Part shown: positions 50,441-60,171 of the stretch, one piece after another
Numbering within the stretch: position 1 is the first letter of the stretch
Layout: each line of letters opens with the position of its first letter
NCBI RefSeq assembly: GCF_020884755.1
Contig: NZ_BPWE01000001.1
Span: 372,001-436,000, forward strand
From: Bifidobacterium mizhiense
GTDB lineage: Bacteria; Actinomycetota; Actinomycetes; Actinomycetales; Bifidobacteriaceae
Length of the DNA: 64,000 bases
Reading direction: 5' to 3'
The notes under the pieces: model-generated
Told to the model about the DNA's origin: nothing
What the model saw: only the letters and a program-made list of their open reading frames with translations
The model's database searches: none
Translations under genes and position numbers: made by a program

Positions 50441-51355
50441 ATGAGCACCGAGGATGAAGCACTGGCCCAGGCCATCGCCGGGTTGAATTTGCAAAAGCAG
50501 CAGCCTGCCGATGGCCGTTCCCGCTTTCTGGGCAAATCGCTGAACTTCCCCACTGGCCGCCTCTATGGAGGCCAGCTGCTGGGTCAGGCCATCATGGCCG
50601 GCGGGCGGACCGTGCCTGAAGGTCGATTGCCCCACTCGATGCACGCCTATTACCTGCGCACTGGGCTCCTGGATCAGGACGTTCAAGCGGAAGTGGAGAC
50701 CATCCGTGACGGGCGTTCCTTCTCCTCCAGACGGGTTGATCTGCATCAGGAGGAACGGACCATCCTGAACGCTCTGCTCTCCTACCAGCAGGTCGGCCAG
50801 GAGGGCATCCGCTATACCGACCCCATGCCGACGGGGCTGCCTGACCCGGAGGACCTGCCTGGCTCCAGGGAACTGATGGAACCTTATGCTGATCAGTCAG
50901 CTTTCGCGGATTATTACGCCCGTCAGAGCCCCTTTGACATGCGTCACGTCGGCGGCACAGTCCTGCTGGATGATGCAGATGATGCAAACGATGAGGATTC
51001 CGAGGACGACAGCAGGAGTCGTCAGGCCGTTTGGAGCCGCACCCAAGGAAGAGCTGACCTGGAACCGCTGATGCGCCGGGCCCTGCTAGCCATGGAATGC
51101 GATCAGATCATGATGGAGCCCGCCCTGCGCCGTGCCGGACTGAGTATGACCACCCCGGGGATCTCCTTCGCCTCCATCGACCATGCCATGTGGTGGTATC
51201 AGGATCTGGACCCCTGCGACTGGCACTGCTTTATTCAGGAATCCCCAGTGGCCGACCATGGACGCAGCCTGTGCATGGCCAAGGTCTACAACCGCCAGGG
51301 TGACCTAGCCGCCTACATGGTTCAGGAAGCCATGATCAGAGTACCCAAGGACTGA
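50441..51355 (+). CDS. tesB: Acyl-CoA thioesterase II
   Basis: Hydrolyses acyl-CoA to free acid and CoA. The 304 residues are a double hot-dog fold: GGQLLGQAIMAGGRTVPEG and SMHAYYLRTG in the first half, and SFASIDHAMWWYQDLDP with NRQGDLAAYMVQEAMIR in the second. An acidic insertion (LLDDADDANDEDSEDDSRSR) of about 20 residues interrupts the middle and is unusual for the family. It starts 40 bases after ettA, with AAGGAG upstream, so the two are probably cotranscribed. Confidence 0.92.
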   Translation: MSTEDEALAQAIAGLNLQKQQPADGRSRFLGKSLNFPTGRLYGGQLLGQAIMAGGRTVPEGRLPHSMHAYYLRTGLLDQDVQAEVETIRDGRSFSSRRVDLHQEERTILNALLSYQQVGQEGIRYTDPMPTGLPDPEDLPGSRELMEPYADQSAFADYYARQSPFDMRHVGGTVLLDDADDANDEDSEDDSRSRQAVWSRTQGRADLEPLMRRALLAMECDQIMMEPALRRAGLSMTTPGISFASIDHAMWWYQDLDPCDWHCFIQESPVADHGRSLCMAKVYNRQGDLAAYMVQEAMIRVPKD

Positions 51356-51402
51356 ACGCTCACTAGATCATCGCGTATTCTTCCCAAGCAGGGGATCAAC
51401 AG

Positions 51403-51428
51403 TGAGGTCGACAGCAGGGCTGTCCTCA
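51403..51428. terminator. Hairpin between convergent tesB and DUF3180 genes
   Basis: GACAGC and GCTGTC close a 3-base loop, extended by TGAG/CTCA with a three-base bulge. It lies between stops at 51355 and 51460. No clear U tract follows. Confidence 0.35.
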
Positions 51429-51459
51429 GGAATTCCACATTAACGGCCTTGAAGGCTGA

Positions 51460-52014
51460 TCAGCGATGCTTTTCACTGGAATCGGCCTTCAACTCCGCCC
51501 TATCAGCGGCATCGGCCGCATCGGTCATAGGTCTTCGTGCGGACTTGTGACGGTCGGAGTTCTCAGGCCCGTCGTCCGGGGGCAGTTGGCAGAGCCACTC
51601 CCCCACAGCCCCCGCCACCACATCGATCAGACAGACCAGGGAGGCGACCAGGCACTCCTGCATGACCCGTGTGTAATAGGGCGCACCTGCATGGCCCATG
51701 CTGATCAGTGCCTGACTGCCATACCAGCCCAAGAGGGCGGCACAGGCAATGCCCAAGGCCTTGCTCATGATCAACACGTTGACCGCGAAGCGCAAATCCA
51801 TTTCCTTGCGGTCTCCCTTGGCGTAGCGATGCACCTGGAAGGCCATGATCAGGATGGCCACCCCAAGCAGGAAAAGCAGCACGCTGACCAGCCAGGGAAC
51901 CCCCATGAGATCCGTCCTGGTGGACATGCCCAGTTCCGAGATGCCGGCACCACCCATCAGCCCAAGAACCAGGGCGACCAGATAGTGCACGAGCGGAGTG
52001 CGGCGGGCCCTCAT
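51460..52014 (-). CDS. DUF3180-type membrane protein
   Basis: A 184-residue protein of unknown function with four hydrophobic spans (LVHYLVALVLGLMGGAGI, GVPWLVSVLLFLLGVAILIM, IMSKALGIACAALLGWYG, CLVASLVCLIDVVAGAV) and a charged C-terminal tail. The pattern and position, directly after folK, are those of the actinobacterial DUF3180 family. It overlaps the end of folBK by 4 bases, so translation is coupled. No catalytic motif is visible. Confidence 0.8.
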   Translation of the reverse strand: MRARRTPLVHYLVALVLGLMGGAGISELGMSTRTDLMGVPWLVSVLLFLLGVAILIMAFQVHRYAKGDRKEMDLRFAVNVLIMSKALGIACAALLGWYGSQALISMGHAGAPYYTRVMQECLVASLVCLIDVVAGAVGEWLCQLPPDDGPENSDRHKSARRPMTDAADAADRAELKADSSEKHR

Positions 52015-53093
52015 GACAGCCCGTCCAGAATCCAGTCCTCCGAGACCAGGTTGATGCGATCGCGGTCAGGAGCACGGCTTGCCAGGCTTGCCAGACAGGT
52101 TCCGTCGGCTCCCGGCAGGCAGTGTTCAGGCTCCAAATAAGCCCAGGGAATCAGAATGCGCGATGGAGCATCAGCGGTCAACAGAGGCGGACGATCCTGA
52201 GAGGACAGCACCGAACCATCCAAGGTCTCCACCTCCACCACATCGGCATCCAGTCCGCCCATCTGTCTGATAGGGGCGGCCACCATGTCCAGGGCCGACC
52301 GCAGCTCCTCCAGATCCAATGGCGTTTGAAGAATGACCACGGCCGATAGTCGCTGATCCCCCTGATCGTCCCGGTAGGCATACAGGGGCGAGATGCCAAC
52401 CAGCTGACTGCCGGGGATCCCGTCCAAGGCCGCCAGGGCACGAAGCATGGTCAACCGATCGGTCCCCGATGCCCCCTCCAGCGCAATCACATCACGCATC
52501 AGAAGGCCCTGTAGCTTGACTCCCCCAACAGACGGCTGACCCGATGTTTGGTTATCGTTCTCCGAATCTGAGGACAAACCGTTCTGTGTGGAGGAGGTCA
52601 CGGGGTGACGCAGTCGGGCTTGCGACACATGGCCAGAATCAGCCTGACCAGACAGCAGGAAGGAGGGGTGCCCTAAAGAAGCATTCCCGCTGCCGCTAAC
52701 TCGTCCAGATTCCATGCTGGCCGGGTTGCCGTCCATCTGATCGTCGGCCGCACGTTCCAAGGTGACGCCCACCTGAAAATCGACCCCTGTGCCCTGGTCA
52801 GCACCCAGACGGGTGACCGTGACACGTGTGCGGCGGATCTGGTGGGAGAGCAGGATGGCATCAGCCACCTTGGCAGTCAGAGATTCCAGAATCTCATCAC
52901 CTGGCTCGTTTTGAATCAGGTTGACGATCCGCCGGACAATCTGCACATAGTCCACGGTCTGAGTACCGTCGTTGAGCCTGCCTGCCTCGCTCAAATCCAG
53001 ATAGAGAACAGCATCGACCTGGTAGCCGAACCCAGGCTTCTGCTGGTCATGCAAGGGTGCGACCTTGATGGAGCTCAAACGGATGGAATCCAT
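52011..53093 (-). CDS. Diverged FolB-FolK fusion (dihydroneopterin aldolase plus HPPK)
   Basis: The 360 residues align with FolB (about 1-115: VDAVLYLDLSEAGR, TVDYVQIVRRIV, EILESLTAKVADAIL) and FolK (about 200-325), joined by a Ser/Gly/Asn-rich linker. Key residues look lost. In the FolB half the HGVxxxE loop reads APLHDQQKPGFG and the usual catalytic Lys near residue 95 is Arg. In the FolK half the GSN loop reads LEGASGTD and the FLNAV asparagine is absent (RLSAVV), although the D-x-D pair remains (Asp282, Asp284). Activity is doubtful. It lies directly after ftsH, without folE or folP. Confidence 0.7.
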   Translation of the reverse strand: MDSIRLSSIKVAPLHDQQKPGFGYQVDAVLYLDLSEAGRLNDGTQTVDYVQIVRRIVNLIQNEPGDEILESLTAKVADAILLSHQIRRTRVTVTRLGADQGTGVDFQVGVTLERAADDQMDGNPASMESGRVSGSGNASLGHPSFLLSGQADSGHVSQARLRHPVTSSTQNGLSSDSENDNQTSGQPSVGGVKLQGLLMRDVIALEGASGTDRLTMLRALAALDGIPGSQLVGISPLYAYRDDQGDQRLSAVVILQTPLDLEELRSALDMVAAPIRQMGGLDADVVEVETLDGSVLSSQDRPPLLTADAPSRILIPWAYLEPEHCLPGADGTCLASLASRAPDRDRINLVSEDWILDGLS

Positions 53094-53175
53094 GCTGTAC
53101 GCTCCTCACTTGCCTTGGAACATTCACTGCTGCAGGCCCCGCGACCATATGCAGGGCACCGAGCCGATCCAGAAT

Positions 53176-55290
53176 TCAGTGCTGCTCCGTTGTGGACGGT
53201 CCGTTTACGCTGCGCCTGAGCTCCTCAGGAATCTCTACTGGAGGCTGATCGGAGTCCGGCCGATCCGGTGCGGACAGCCAGAGCTGACGCTCAGGAGCCT
53301 TGCGCAAACCAGCAAAGACCGCAGCCAGCTCGTCCTTATTCAGGGTCTCCTTGACCAACAGCTGTCGAACAAGCTCGTCCAACACGTCACGGTTCTCGGT
53401 GATAATCCGCCAAGCCTCTTCGTGAGCCGTCTCGATAAGATTATGGACTTCCTCATCGATGGCCTCGGCCGTCTTCTCCGAGTAGTTGTGAGGCTTCAGG
53501 GCATCGAGCCCGGAATCCTGGTCGTTTTCGTCAGCCCATTTGATAGCGCCCAACTTGGAGGAGAATCCGTATTGCAGAACCATCTGACGGGCGATGCTGG
53601 TGGCCTTCTCGATGTCATTGGAGGCGCCGGTGGTCGGGTCATGGAAGACCACCTCCTCCGCCACGCGGCCGCCCATGGCGTAGGCCATCTGATCCAGCAG
53701 TTCATTGCGGGACTGCGAGTAGCGGTCTGTGGTGGGCATGACCGCGGTGTAGCCCAGGGCCCGTCCACGCGGCAGAATGGTCACCTTGGTAACCGGGTCG
53801 GTGTGGTGCAGGGCCGCAGCAACCATGGCGTGGCCGCCCTCATGGTAGGCGGTGTTGCGCATCTCGGCCAGAGCCATGCCCTTGGTCCGCCGCCGAGGTC
53901 CACTCAGCACACGGTCAATGGCCTCGTCGATGGCCCGATTGTCGATCAGCTGGGCATCGGAGCGTGCGGTCAGCAGAGCAGCCTCGTTGAGCACGTTGGC
54001 CAGGTCGGCACCGGTGAAGCCGGGCGTCCGCACGGCCACAGTGTGCAGATCCACGTCAGGCACGAAAGGCTTGCCCTTGGCATGGACCTTGAGGATGGCC
54101 TCACGGCCCTCCAGGTCAGGAGCTTCCACAGCCACCTGACGGTCGAACCGGCCGGGCCTGAGCAGAGCCGGATCCAGAATGTCGGGACGATTGGTAGCTG
54201 CAATGATGATCAGGTTGGTGTCATTGTCGAAGCCATCCATCTCAACCAACAGCTGGTTCAGGGTCTGCTCGCGTTCGTCATGGCCACCGCTCATGCCGGA
54301 GCCACGCTTGCCGCCCACTGCGTCGATCTCATCGATGAAGATGATGGCCGGCGCGTTCTTTTTAGCCTCATCGAACAGGTCGCGCACACGGGAGGCGCCC
54401 AGACCGACGAACATCTCGACGAAGTCAGAACCTGCCATGGAATAGAAGGGCACACTGGCCTCGCCGGCGATGGCCCTGGCCAGCAGGGTCTTGCCGGTTC
54501 CAGGGGGACCATAGAGCAGGACGCCACGTGGTATGCGGGCGCCCAGAGCCTTGTACTTGGAGGGATCCTTGAGGAACTCCTTGATCTCCTCCACCTCCTG
54601 GACTGCGGCCTCCTCGCCGGCCACGTCCGAGAACTTCGTCTTGGGGGTCTGCCCGTCGCTGAGCTTGGCGGAGTTCTTCTTGCCCCCCATGCCAAACATG
54701 CCGCCGCCGGCCGCCGAGGACATGCGCGAGAGCAGGAACCAGAAAACCCCCAGAATGATCAGCATGGGCAGGATGGAGGAGATCAGGTAGCTCATCATGC
54801 TGGTCTGCGGCACCACCGAGTTGTACCCCTCGGAGGGCTTGGCCTTCTCTACTGCCTTGACCACCTGCTCCCCCTGGGCCTCCACGTAGTAGAACTGCAC
54901 GTCCTTGCCGAAGTTCTTGGAGGTACGGTTGCCGCGGAAGCCAGGCACATCCTTGACGAAGTCGCTATTGAGCTTGAGCTCGACGACCTGCATTTTCTCG
55001 GTGATCTCGGCCTTCTTGACCATGCTGCTGCGGTCATTCAGCAGCTCCAGGCCATCCTGCGTGTCGATGGTCTGTGCGCCATTCTGACTGCTGAAGAAAC
55101 CGAAGATGGCCAGGATAATGACCACAGCCAGAATCCCCCAGAGCCAAGGGGAACGCCAGAAGGAGCGGTTGCCCCCATTGGGACCAGAACCGTTATTGCC
55201 CAGGTTGAAGTTGAAGGGGTTGTTGCCCTTGTCTCCGTTGTCCTTGCCCCCATTGGGCGGACCCTGCTGCGGTCCCTGCGAGTAGCTCAT
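53176..55290 (-). CDS. ftsH: ATP-dependent zinc metalloprotease FtsH
   Basis: Membrane-bound protease that removes damaged or unassembled membrane proteins. The 704 residues have an Asn/Gly/Pro-rich N-terminus, a first span near 48-66, an extracytoplasmic segment, a second span near 168-187, Walker A GPPGTGKT at 261-268, the second region of homology, and zinc ligands His483 and His487 with Glu484 in HEGGH. The C-terminal tail is charged. It overlaps the hpt stop by 4 bases and belongs to the tilS-hpt-ftsH run. Confidence 0.96.
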   Translation of the reverse strand: MSYSQGPQQGPPNGGKDNGDKGNNPFNFNLGNNGSGPNGGNRSFWRSPWLWGILAVVIILAIFGFFSSQNGAQTIDTQDGLELLNDRSSMVKKAEITEKMQVVELKLNSDFVKDVPGFRGNRTSKNFGKDVQFYYVEAQGEQVVKAVEKAKPSEGYNSVVPQTSMMSYLISSILPMLIILGVFWFLLSRMSSAAGGGMFGMGGKKNSAKLSDGQTPKTKFSDVAGEEAAVQEVEEIKEFLKDPSKYKALGARIPRGVLLYGPPGTGKTLLARAIAGEASVPFYSMAGSDFVEMFVGLGASRVRDLFDEAKKNAPAIIFIDEIDAVGGKRGSGMSGGHDEREQTLNQLLVEMDGFDNDTNLIIIAATNRPDILDPALLRPGRFDRQVAVEAPDLEGREAILKVHAKGKPFVPDVDLHTVAVRTPGFTGADLANVLNEAALLTARSDAQLIDNRAIDEAIDRVLSGPRRRTKGMALAEMRNTAYHEGGHAMVAAALHHTDPVTKVTILPRGRALGYTAVMPTTDRYSQSRNELLDQMAYAMGGRVAEEVVFHDPTTGASNDIEKATSIARQMVLQYGFSSKLGAIKWADENDQDSGLDALKPHNYSEKTAEAIDEEVHNLIETAHEEAWRIITENRDVLDELVRQLLVKETLNKDELAAVFAGLRKAPERQLWLSAPDRPDSDQPPVEIPEELRRSVNGPSTTEQH

Positions 55291-55889
55291 GACTGCTCCC
55301 CCTGATCCTGATGATCCTGTTCCTGGGTCGGGTCCATGTATTCCTCGGACCTGAGTACGGCTATCGAGTCCAGATTACGGTACTGCTCGTCGTAATCCAG
55401 CCCAAAGCCCACAACGAATTCGTCGGGTATGGCGAACCCTGGATACTTGACATCCACCTCGACCTCGTGTCGCGAGGTCTTATCCAGCAGAGTGAAGATC
55501 TCCACCGATGCAGCCCCTCGCTCTTTGAGATGCTCAACCAACCAGTGCAAGGTGTAGCCGGAATCGATAATATCCTCAACGATCAGAATATGCCGACCGC
55601 GCACATCACAGTCCAAATCCATCCTGATGTCCAGGTCTCCCTTGGAAACGCTGGTCTTGCCTGCCGGATAGCTGGAGATGCTCATGAACTCAATCTGAAC
55701 CGGAATGGTGACGGCCTGTGAGAGGGCGGCAAGCGTGTTGAAAGCCCCCTTGAGCACGGCCAGCATGATCGGGTTCTTGCCCCGGTAATCCCGGCTGACC
55801 TGCTCGGCCGTCCGGTTGATCAGCTCCTCTATCCGTTCCTTGGACACCAGTTCATGGTCGATATGGGATTGAATATCAGCGATGCGCAT
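55287..55889 (-). CDS. hpt: Hypoxanthine phosphoribosyltransferase
   Basis: Salvages hypoxanthine and guanine to IMP and GMP with PRPP. The 200 residues carry the PRPP loop ILIVEDIIDSGYTL, MLAVLKGAF and FVVGFGLDYDEQYRNL, the base-binding loop. The ATG at 55889 is chosen, since GGAG lies 3 bases upstream and the conserved MRIADIQSHID begins there. It overlaps the tilS end by 14 bases and the ftsH start by 4. The charged, Gln-rich last 15 residues are an extension. Confidence 0.94.
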   Translation of the reverse strand: MRIADIQSHIDHELVSKERIEELINRTAEQVSRDYRGKNPIMLAVLKGAFNTLAALSQAVTIPVQIEFMSISSYPAGKTSVSKGDLDIRMDLDCDVRGRHILIVEDIIDSGYTLHWLVEHLKERGAASVEIFTLLDKTSRHEVEVDVKYPGFAIPDEFVVGFGLDYDEQYRNLDSIAVLRSEEYMDPTQEQDHQDQGEQS

Positions 55890-56985
55890 GGTCTCCATCA
55901 TTGCATATGAGAATGACTTGACCCTTACGGATTGCTGTATGGGAGCTGGGAAAACGGGGGCCCTGCTGGCCGTGCCATCGGCAGACCAAATCATCCAATG
56001 CCCGGACCTGCACGGCCGTGAACCGTATGCCCAGCTTGGTCAGCACCTGGGCCAGCAGCCGGGTGCGCAGAGCCGGATGGCAGTCTGCCAATCCGTGGGC
56101 ATCCAAGCAGGCCAGTACCCCCTTGGCTGTCTGATCTGAGTCAGGGCGGGAGACCAGCCGCTGGAACAACCCATCCACCTGGGTGTCCAGATAATCCTGA
56201 TCCAGACGGGCCATATCCGCGCCAAGGGCCAGGCGGCGTACCATGTCCCGGCCAGCGAAGCGATTCAAAGCGGGCAACAGGTCATGGCGGATCCGCGAGC
56301 GCAGCGGCAGCGTCTCGGGAAGCGTGGTATCAGTCGGCTGATCATCGCCGTTGGTGGGATCGTCCCACCAGTCGATTCCCTGCTGGCGGCAAATGGCAGT
56401 GGTGTCCTTCCGGTCCAGGTCAAGGAATGGACGTAGGTAGCGCATTCCTCCACGCTCCACACGCCGGGCCATGCCGGTGATGGCCTCCAATCCCTGGGAG
56501 CGAATCAGTCCGATCAGCACCGTCTCGGCCTGGTCGTCACGGGTGTGCGCCAGCAGGACGGCCCTGGCTTCCAGCTCGAGAGCCTGTCCGGAAAGGGCCT
56601 GATAGCGGGCTTCACGGGCATCGGCCTCCGGGCCAGCCGAGGTAACGGGTACATCCACCTTGGTGACGCGAACCGGATCCAATCCCAGCTTCCGGCAGGT
56701 TCCAGCCGCGCGTTCAGCAACCCGATTCGAATCAGGCATCAGACCATGATCGATCAGCAGGGCCCCGCACCGCAGCCCGGTCATATCGGCCACCAGATGG
56801 GCCACACAGGCCAGGGCCAGGGAATCCCGGCCTCCCGAGCAGGCCACCAGAATCAATGGAGCATCCGGATCGGGCCGATGAACCCCGTGATGGGCGAACC
56901 GCTGATCCTGCAGGCCCAGACCCTCATGGTCCAAGGTCGAGCGCAGGAGCCCCACCGCCTTTTTCATTGCCGCTGAATAGACCAT
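55876..56985 (-). CDS. tilS: tRNA(Ile)-lysidine synthase
   Basis: Converts C34 of tRNA-Ile2 (CAT) to lysidine so that it reads AUA and is charged with Ile. The 369 residues have the PP-loop SGGRDS (50-55), HTRDDQAETVLIGLIRSQG, and the TilS C-terminal region in reduced form. This is shorter than E. coli TilS (about 430), as usual in actinobacteria. The likely substrate tRNA is encoded at 45927-46003. A GGGACG stretch precedes the ATG. The gene overlaps hpt. Confidence 0.93.
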   Translation of the reverse strand: MVYSAAMKKAVGLLRSTLDHEGLGLQDQRFAHHGVHRPDPDAPLILVACSGGRDSLALACVAHLVADMTGLRCGALLIDHGLMPDSNRVAERAAGTCRKLGLDPVRVTKVDVPVTSAGPEADAREARYQALSGQALELEARAVLLAHTRDDQAETVLIGLIRSQGLEAITGMARRVERGGMRYLRPFLDLDRKDTTAICRQQGIDWWDDPTNGDDQPTDTTLPETLPLRSRIRHDLLPALNRFAGRDMVRRLALGADMARLDQDYLDTQVDGLFQRLVSRPDSDQTAKGVLACLDAHGLADCHPALRTRLLAQVLTKLGIRFTAVQVRALDDLVCRWHGQQGPRFPSSHTAIRKGQVILICNDGDHAHR

Positions 56986-57004
56986 CGTCCCGGCTTCTTC
57001 CTGC

Positions 57005-58507
57005 TCAAATCCGATCCAGGGATCCGACCAGAGTGTCTACAGCCTGTCGGGCGGCAGCCGCATCCTCGGGATCGTTGACGACCACAGCAAAGACCAAAAC
57101 ACCGCCGGAGCGACGAATCACATTGCCCGTGAACGAAGTCACCTGATCCAGAGTGCCGGTCTTGGCCCGAATCAGTCCATCAGCCTGGTCATCCACCTTT
57201 CGGCTGGCCGCTGTGCCGGTCAGGCCCACTACAGACAGGCCCTTGACCAGGGGGGTCAAACCCTTGTCAGCAAGAGCCAGCTGCTGGACGTCAGCCAAGG
57301 TGCCCACCCGCAGGACGGAGCCGGGGGTAAGCCCCGAGCAGTCGGCCATCTTGAGTCCCGCAGTGTCCACGCCCAGCTTGTTCAGTGTGCTGATAACAGC
57401 TTTCACAGCACCAGCTGGGCTGTTGGGCATGTTCAGGGCCAGAGCGGTCAGGCGGCCGAAAAGCTCGGCCAGACTGTTGTCGGAGTTGCGCAGCATCAGC
57501 GACATAACCTCACTGAGCCGCGCCGAGTGGACACGGGCCAGAACCCTACCCTGGGCGTGGTCAGTCCGATCCGGCCCCTGGGCATTGTCCACCTGGATCC
57601 CTGCCTCCGTCAGGCTGCTGGCGAAGGATACTGCAGCGGCCCCCGCTGGGTTTTCGACCCTGGGCAAGTAGACCCCTGCATCCGGATAGGCAACAGGCTC
57701 ATCCCGTCCCTGCCGAGCCTCATCCACAGCCATGGAGACAGGCACCTGGAAGTAGATCCCATCAGGATTATTTTCTGCAATTCCCTCCGGCTCCTGATCA
57801 TCGCCGAAAAGCGTGTCCTGGTAGGCCAGGGACACTCGGTCGATCCCCTGCCGGTGCAGAGCCTGAGCCGTCTTCTCGGCCAGAGTCCCTAGTCCGGCCC
57901 GGCCATTGACATGCAGGGGGTCGTCTTTGCCTACCCCCAGGAGCATATCGCCGTGACCGCGCAGGGTCAGCGTTGCCTGCGAGGGGGTAGAGGAATCCAG
58001 AACCGCCTCAGTATCCAGCTGTGAGGACATGTCCAGAACAGAGGCGGCTGCGGCTGCGGTCAGGGTCTTCATAGTGGAGGCTGGCTGGCGTGCCTGGTCC
58101 GCGTTTTTCTGGGCCAGCACCCGTCCGTCAGCCTGTCGTATGACCAACGAGTACCCATTGCCCAGGCCAGGTACGCTGGTGAAGGCATCAACCAGCTGCT
58201 GGACCTGGCTGGCATCCACAGCCGACCCAGGCTTGTCGGCGGCGAGAGTCGGCGGCTCTCCTACCATGACTGCAGGGGGGATCGAAGAATGGCTGGTCTT
58301 CGCCAGGGTCAGCGGTCCGGGCACCAGGTCGGTGAGGTCCATGCATGCATAGCCGACGACCAGCATGACAGCCACCAGCGTGGACAAGGCCACCCGCCAG
58401 CGTCGCTTGATCCGCCGACGACGTGTCATGCGCAGCTGATGTCTGTCACCCAATTGCTCACTCCCGGACTTGCCTTCGCCAACCGAGTTCGGATCGGTAG
58501 GCACCAT
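57005..58507 (-). CDS. dacB: D-alanyl-D-alanine carboxypeptidase/endopeptidase (PBP4 family)
   Basis: Trims or opens peptidoglycan cross-links at the outer membrane face. The 500 residues have a basic N-terminal tail, one membrane span (about 37-55), and the S13 active-site motifs: Ser144-x-x-Lys147 (STMK), Ser342-Asp343-Asn344 and Lys449-Thr450-Gly451 (AKTGTLDQ). The PBP4-type insertion lies between the first two motifs. It starts upstream of tilS with a 19-base gap, as in other actinobacteria. Confidence 0.92.
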   Translation of the reverse strand: MVPTDPNSVGEGKSGSEQLGDRHQLRMTRRRRIKRRWRVALSTLVAVMLVVGYACMDLTDLVPGPLTLAKTSHSSIPPAVMVGEPPTLAADKPGSAVDASQVQQLVDAFTSVPGLGNGYSLVIRQADGRVLAQKNADQARQPASTMKTLTAAAAASVLDMSSQLDTEAVLDSSTPSQATLTLRGHGDMLLGVGKDDPLHVNGRAGLGTLAEKTAQALHRQGIDRVSLAYQDTLFGDDQEPEGIAENNPDGIYFQVPVSMAVDEARQGRDEPVAYPDAGVYLPRVENPAGAAAVSFASSLTEAGIQVDNAQGPDRTDHAQGRVLARVHSARLSEVMSLMLRNSDNSLAELFGRLTALALNMPNSPAGAVKAVISTLNKLGVDTAGLKMADCSGLTPGSVLRVGTLADVQQLALADKGLTPLVKGLSVVGLTGTAASRKVDDQADGLIRAKTGTLDQVTSFTGNVIRRSGGVLVFAVVVNDPEDAAAARQAVDTLVGSLDRI

Positions 58508-58539
58508 CCAACTAGCCTAGTACTGGCCCTTCCACTGTC

Positions 58540-60171
58540 TCAGGACTGCAAAGCGGCATAGCGATCCAGAGTCAGCAGAATGGCCGACTGTCGACGATCG
58601 AAGATCCGGGACCCTAAAGCGACACCCACAGCAAGCACAATCAGACCGTTCGCCAGTGCGACCGGCACGGGCAGCCAGATGGGAAGCATCCCGCCCGTGG
58701 TCAAGGCCAACAATGCCACCGAGAAAGTGGGCAGCATGATCACCAGACTAACCAACAACTGCAGCATTGGCAGGAAGCCTTGGGCAACAGCACGTCCCTG
58801 CGGTGAGGTGAAGGGCTGATCCATGGAGGGCACCGGATAGATGAGCAGGGCCGAGAAGACCTGGGCTACTCCCAGTCCAGACAGGAGCAATCCCACGGTC
58901 ACAGCCAGCATATCCAGGGAGATGACCAGATTTCGTCCGCCCTTCATTGCTCCGGAGAAGGCCAAAGTCACCAGCCCAAGCAGGAGTATGCAAGGCATGG
59001 CCACGCTCAGATGGCTGCGGACACGGGACAGCCGGTCCTCACGACCCTTCACTCCCGCCGCTATCTCCATGCGCAGGGCAAGCCCATCGTAGGCCAAGGC
59101 GTTGCCCTCAGGAATCTCCAGAATCAGGGCGCCCAATACCGGTCCCAGCCATAACATCATGGGCATCTGACGGAAGATTATTGCGTATACAATCACCACG
59201 ACCAGCAGAAGCGGATAGCTAATAAGCTTGCGAGAGTCCTGACGAAGATAGATCAGCAATCGCGCAGCCATCGCATCCACAACGTTCTGGGACCGGCCCA
59301 GCATCCCCAGCCCCTTGGGAGCGGTCGACCGTTCAGCACTCGCTCCAACATGCAAGCGGTCATGACGCAGACACAACATGCCGATCATGAAGCAAAGAGC
59401 CAGGGTGGTCAGCTCCATCAACAGGCGTCCGACCAGAGCCCACCATGATCCCGAAAGGAGATCCTCCGGCAGATGGACAGCGGCGCCCAGTGGCGTCCAG
59501 GCCAGCATGTCGGCCACGGACTTGAGAGAATCAGTGTCAATTTCCATGCCATCCATAATCCCGCTGTCCAGCAGAGAGGGCAGCATGCACAAAACCATGA
59601 TCACTATGGTGACCAACAGGTAGAGCCCTGATCGGTTACGTTGGGGGACCACCAAGGTACCGACCAGGTCCAAAACAGCCCTAGATAGGGCCAGCATTAC
59701 CATGGCAGCCAACAGGGCTGCGATTACAGCCACGATCGCGGCTCCGACACCCATGTGGGCATAGATGGCCGTCAGGGCCAAGAAGCAGACAAGACCGGTC
59801 AATCCCGCAGGCCCGGTCAGCCCGGCCAGGTAGAGCCCCACCTGCAGCTGACTGTCAGGAATCCCGTAAAGAACGAATCGCGAAGGACCAAGGATCGACC
59901 CCTGGCCCAGAAAAGCCAGTTGAATCAGAAGCATTCCCAGGGTCAGTCCGACCAGGAGCAGAACCAAAATGGTCCCCATACGCTGCCGGTCTCCCAGACC
60001 AGCACTGGGCAGCCAGCCCCCCAGTGTCAGCGCCCCCTGCCATGAGGCCAGGCAAATGCCTATGGCCATGAGCAGGCTGACGATGGCCCCGACCATCTGC
60101 CAGGAGGAGTGCTTGATCGTGTTCCAAGTAATGGACCAACGCATAGCGATGATGGTGGCTACCGTGCTCAT
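58540..60171 (-). CDS. ABC transporter permease, ABC-2 type exporter subunit
   Basis: A 543-residue protein with about 12 hydrophobic spans in two halves. The N-terminal half has MRWSITWNTIKHSSWQMVGA and a run of spans; the centre has a charged loop with GLGMLGRSQNVVDAMAARL. The 4-base overlap with the ATPase gene makes it that ATPase's membrane partner. The cargo is unknown. The sequence has no drug-specific motifs that I can see, and a role in exporting a lipid, peptide or drug is equally possible. Confidence 0.75.
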   Translation of the reverse strand: MSTVATIIAMRWSITWNTIKHSSWQMVGAIVSLLMAIGICLASWQGALTLGGWLPSAGLGDRQRMGTILVLLLVGLTLGMLLIQLAFLGQGSILGPSRFVLYGIPDSQLQVGLYLAGLTGPAGLTGLVCFLALTAIYAHMGVGAAIVAVIAALLAAMVMLALSRAVLDLVGTLVVPQRNRSGLYLLVTIVIMVLCMLPSLLDSGIMDGMEIDTDSLKSVADMLAWTPLGAAVHLPEDLLSGSWWALVGRLLMELTTLALCFMIGMLCLRHDRLHVGASAERSTAPKGLGMLGRSQNVVDAMAARLLIYLRQDSRKLISYPLLLVVVIVYAIIFRQMPMMLWLGPVLGALILEIPEGNALAYDGLALRMEIAAGVKGREDRLSRVRSHLSVAMPCILLLGLVTLAFSGAMKGGRNLVISLDMLAVTVGLLLSGLGVAQVFSALLIYPVPSMDQPFTSPQGRAVAQGFLPMLQLLVSLVIMLPTFSVALLALTTGGMLPIWLPVPVALANGLIVLAVGVALGSRIFDRRQSAILLTLDRYAALQS

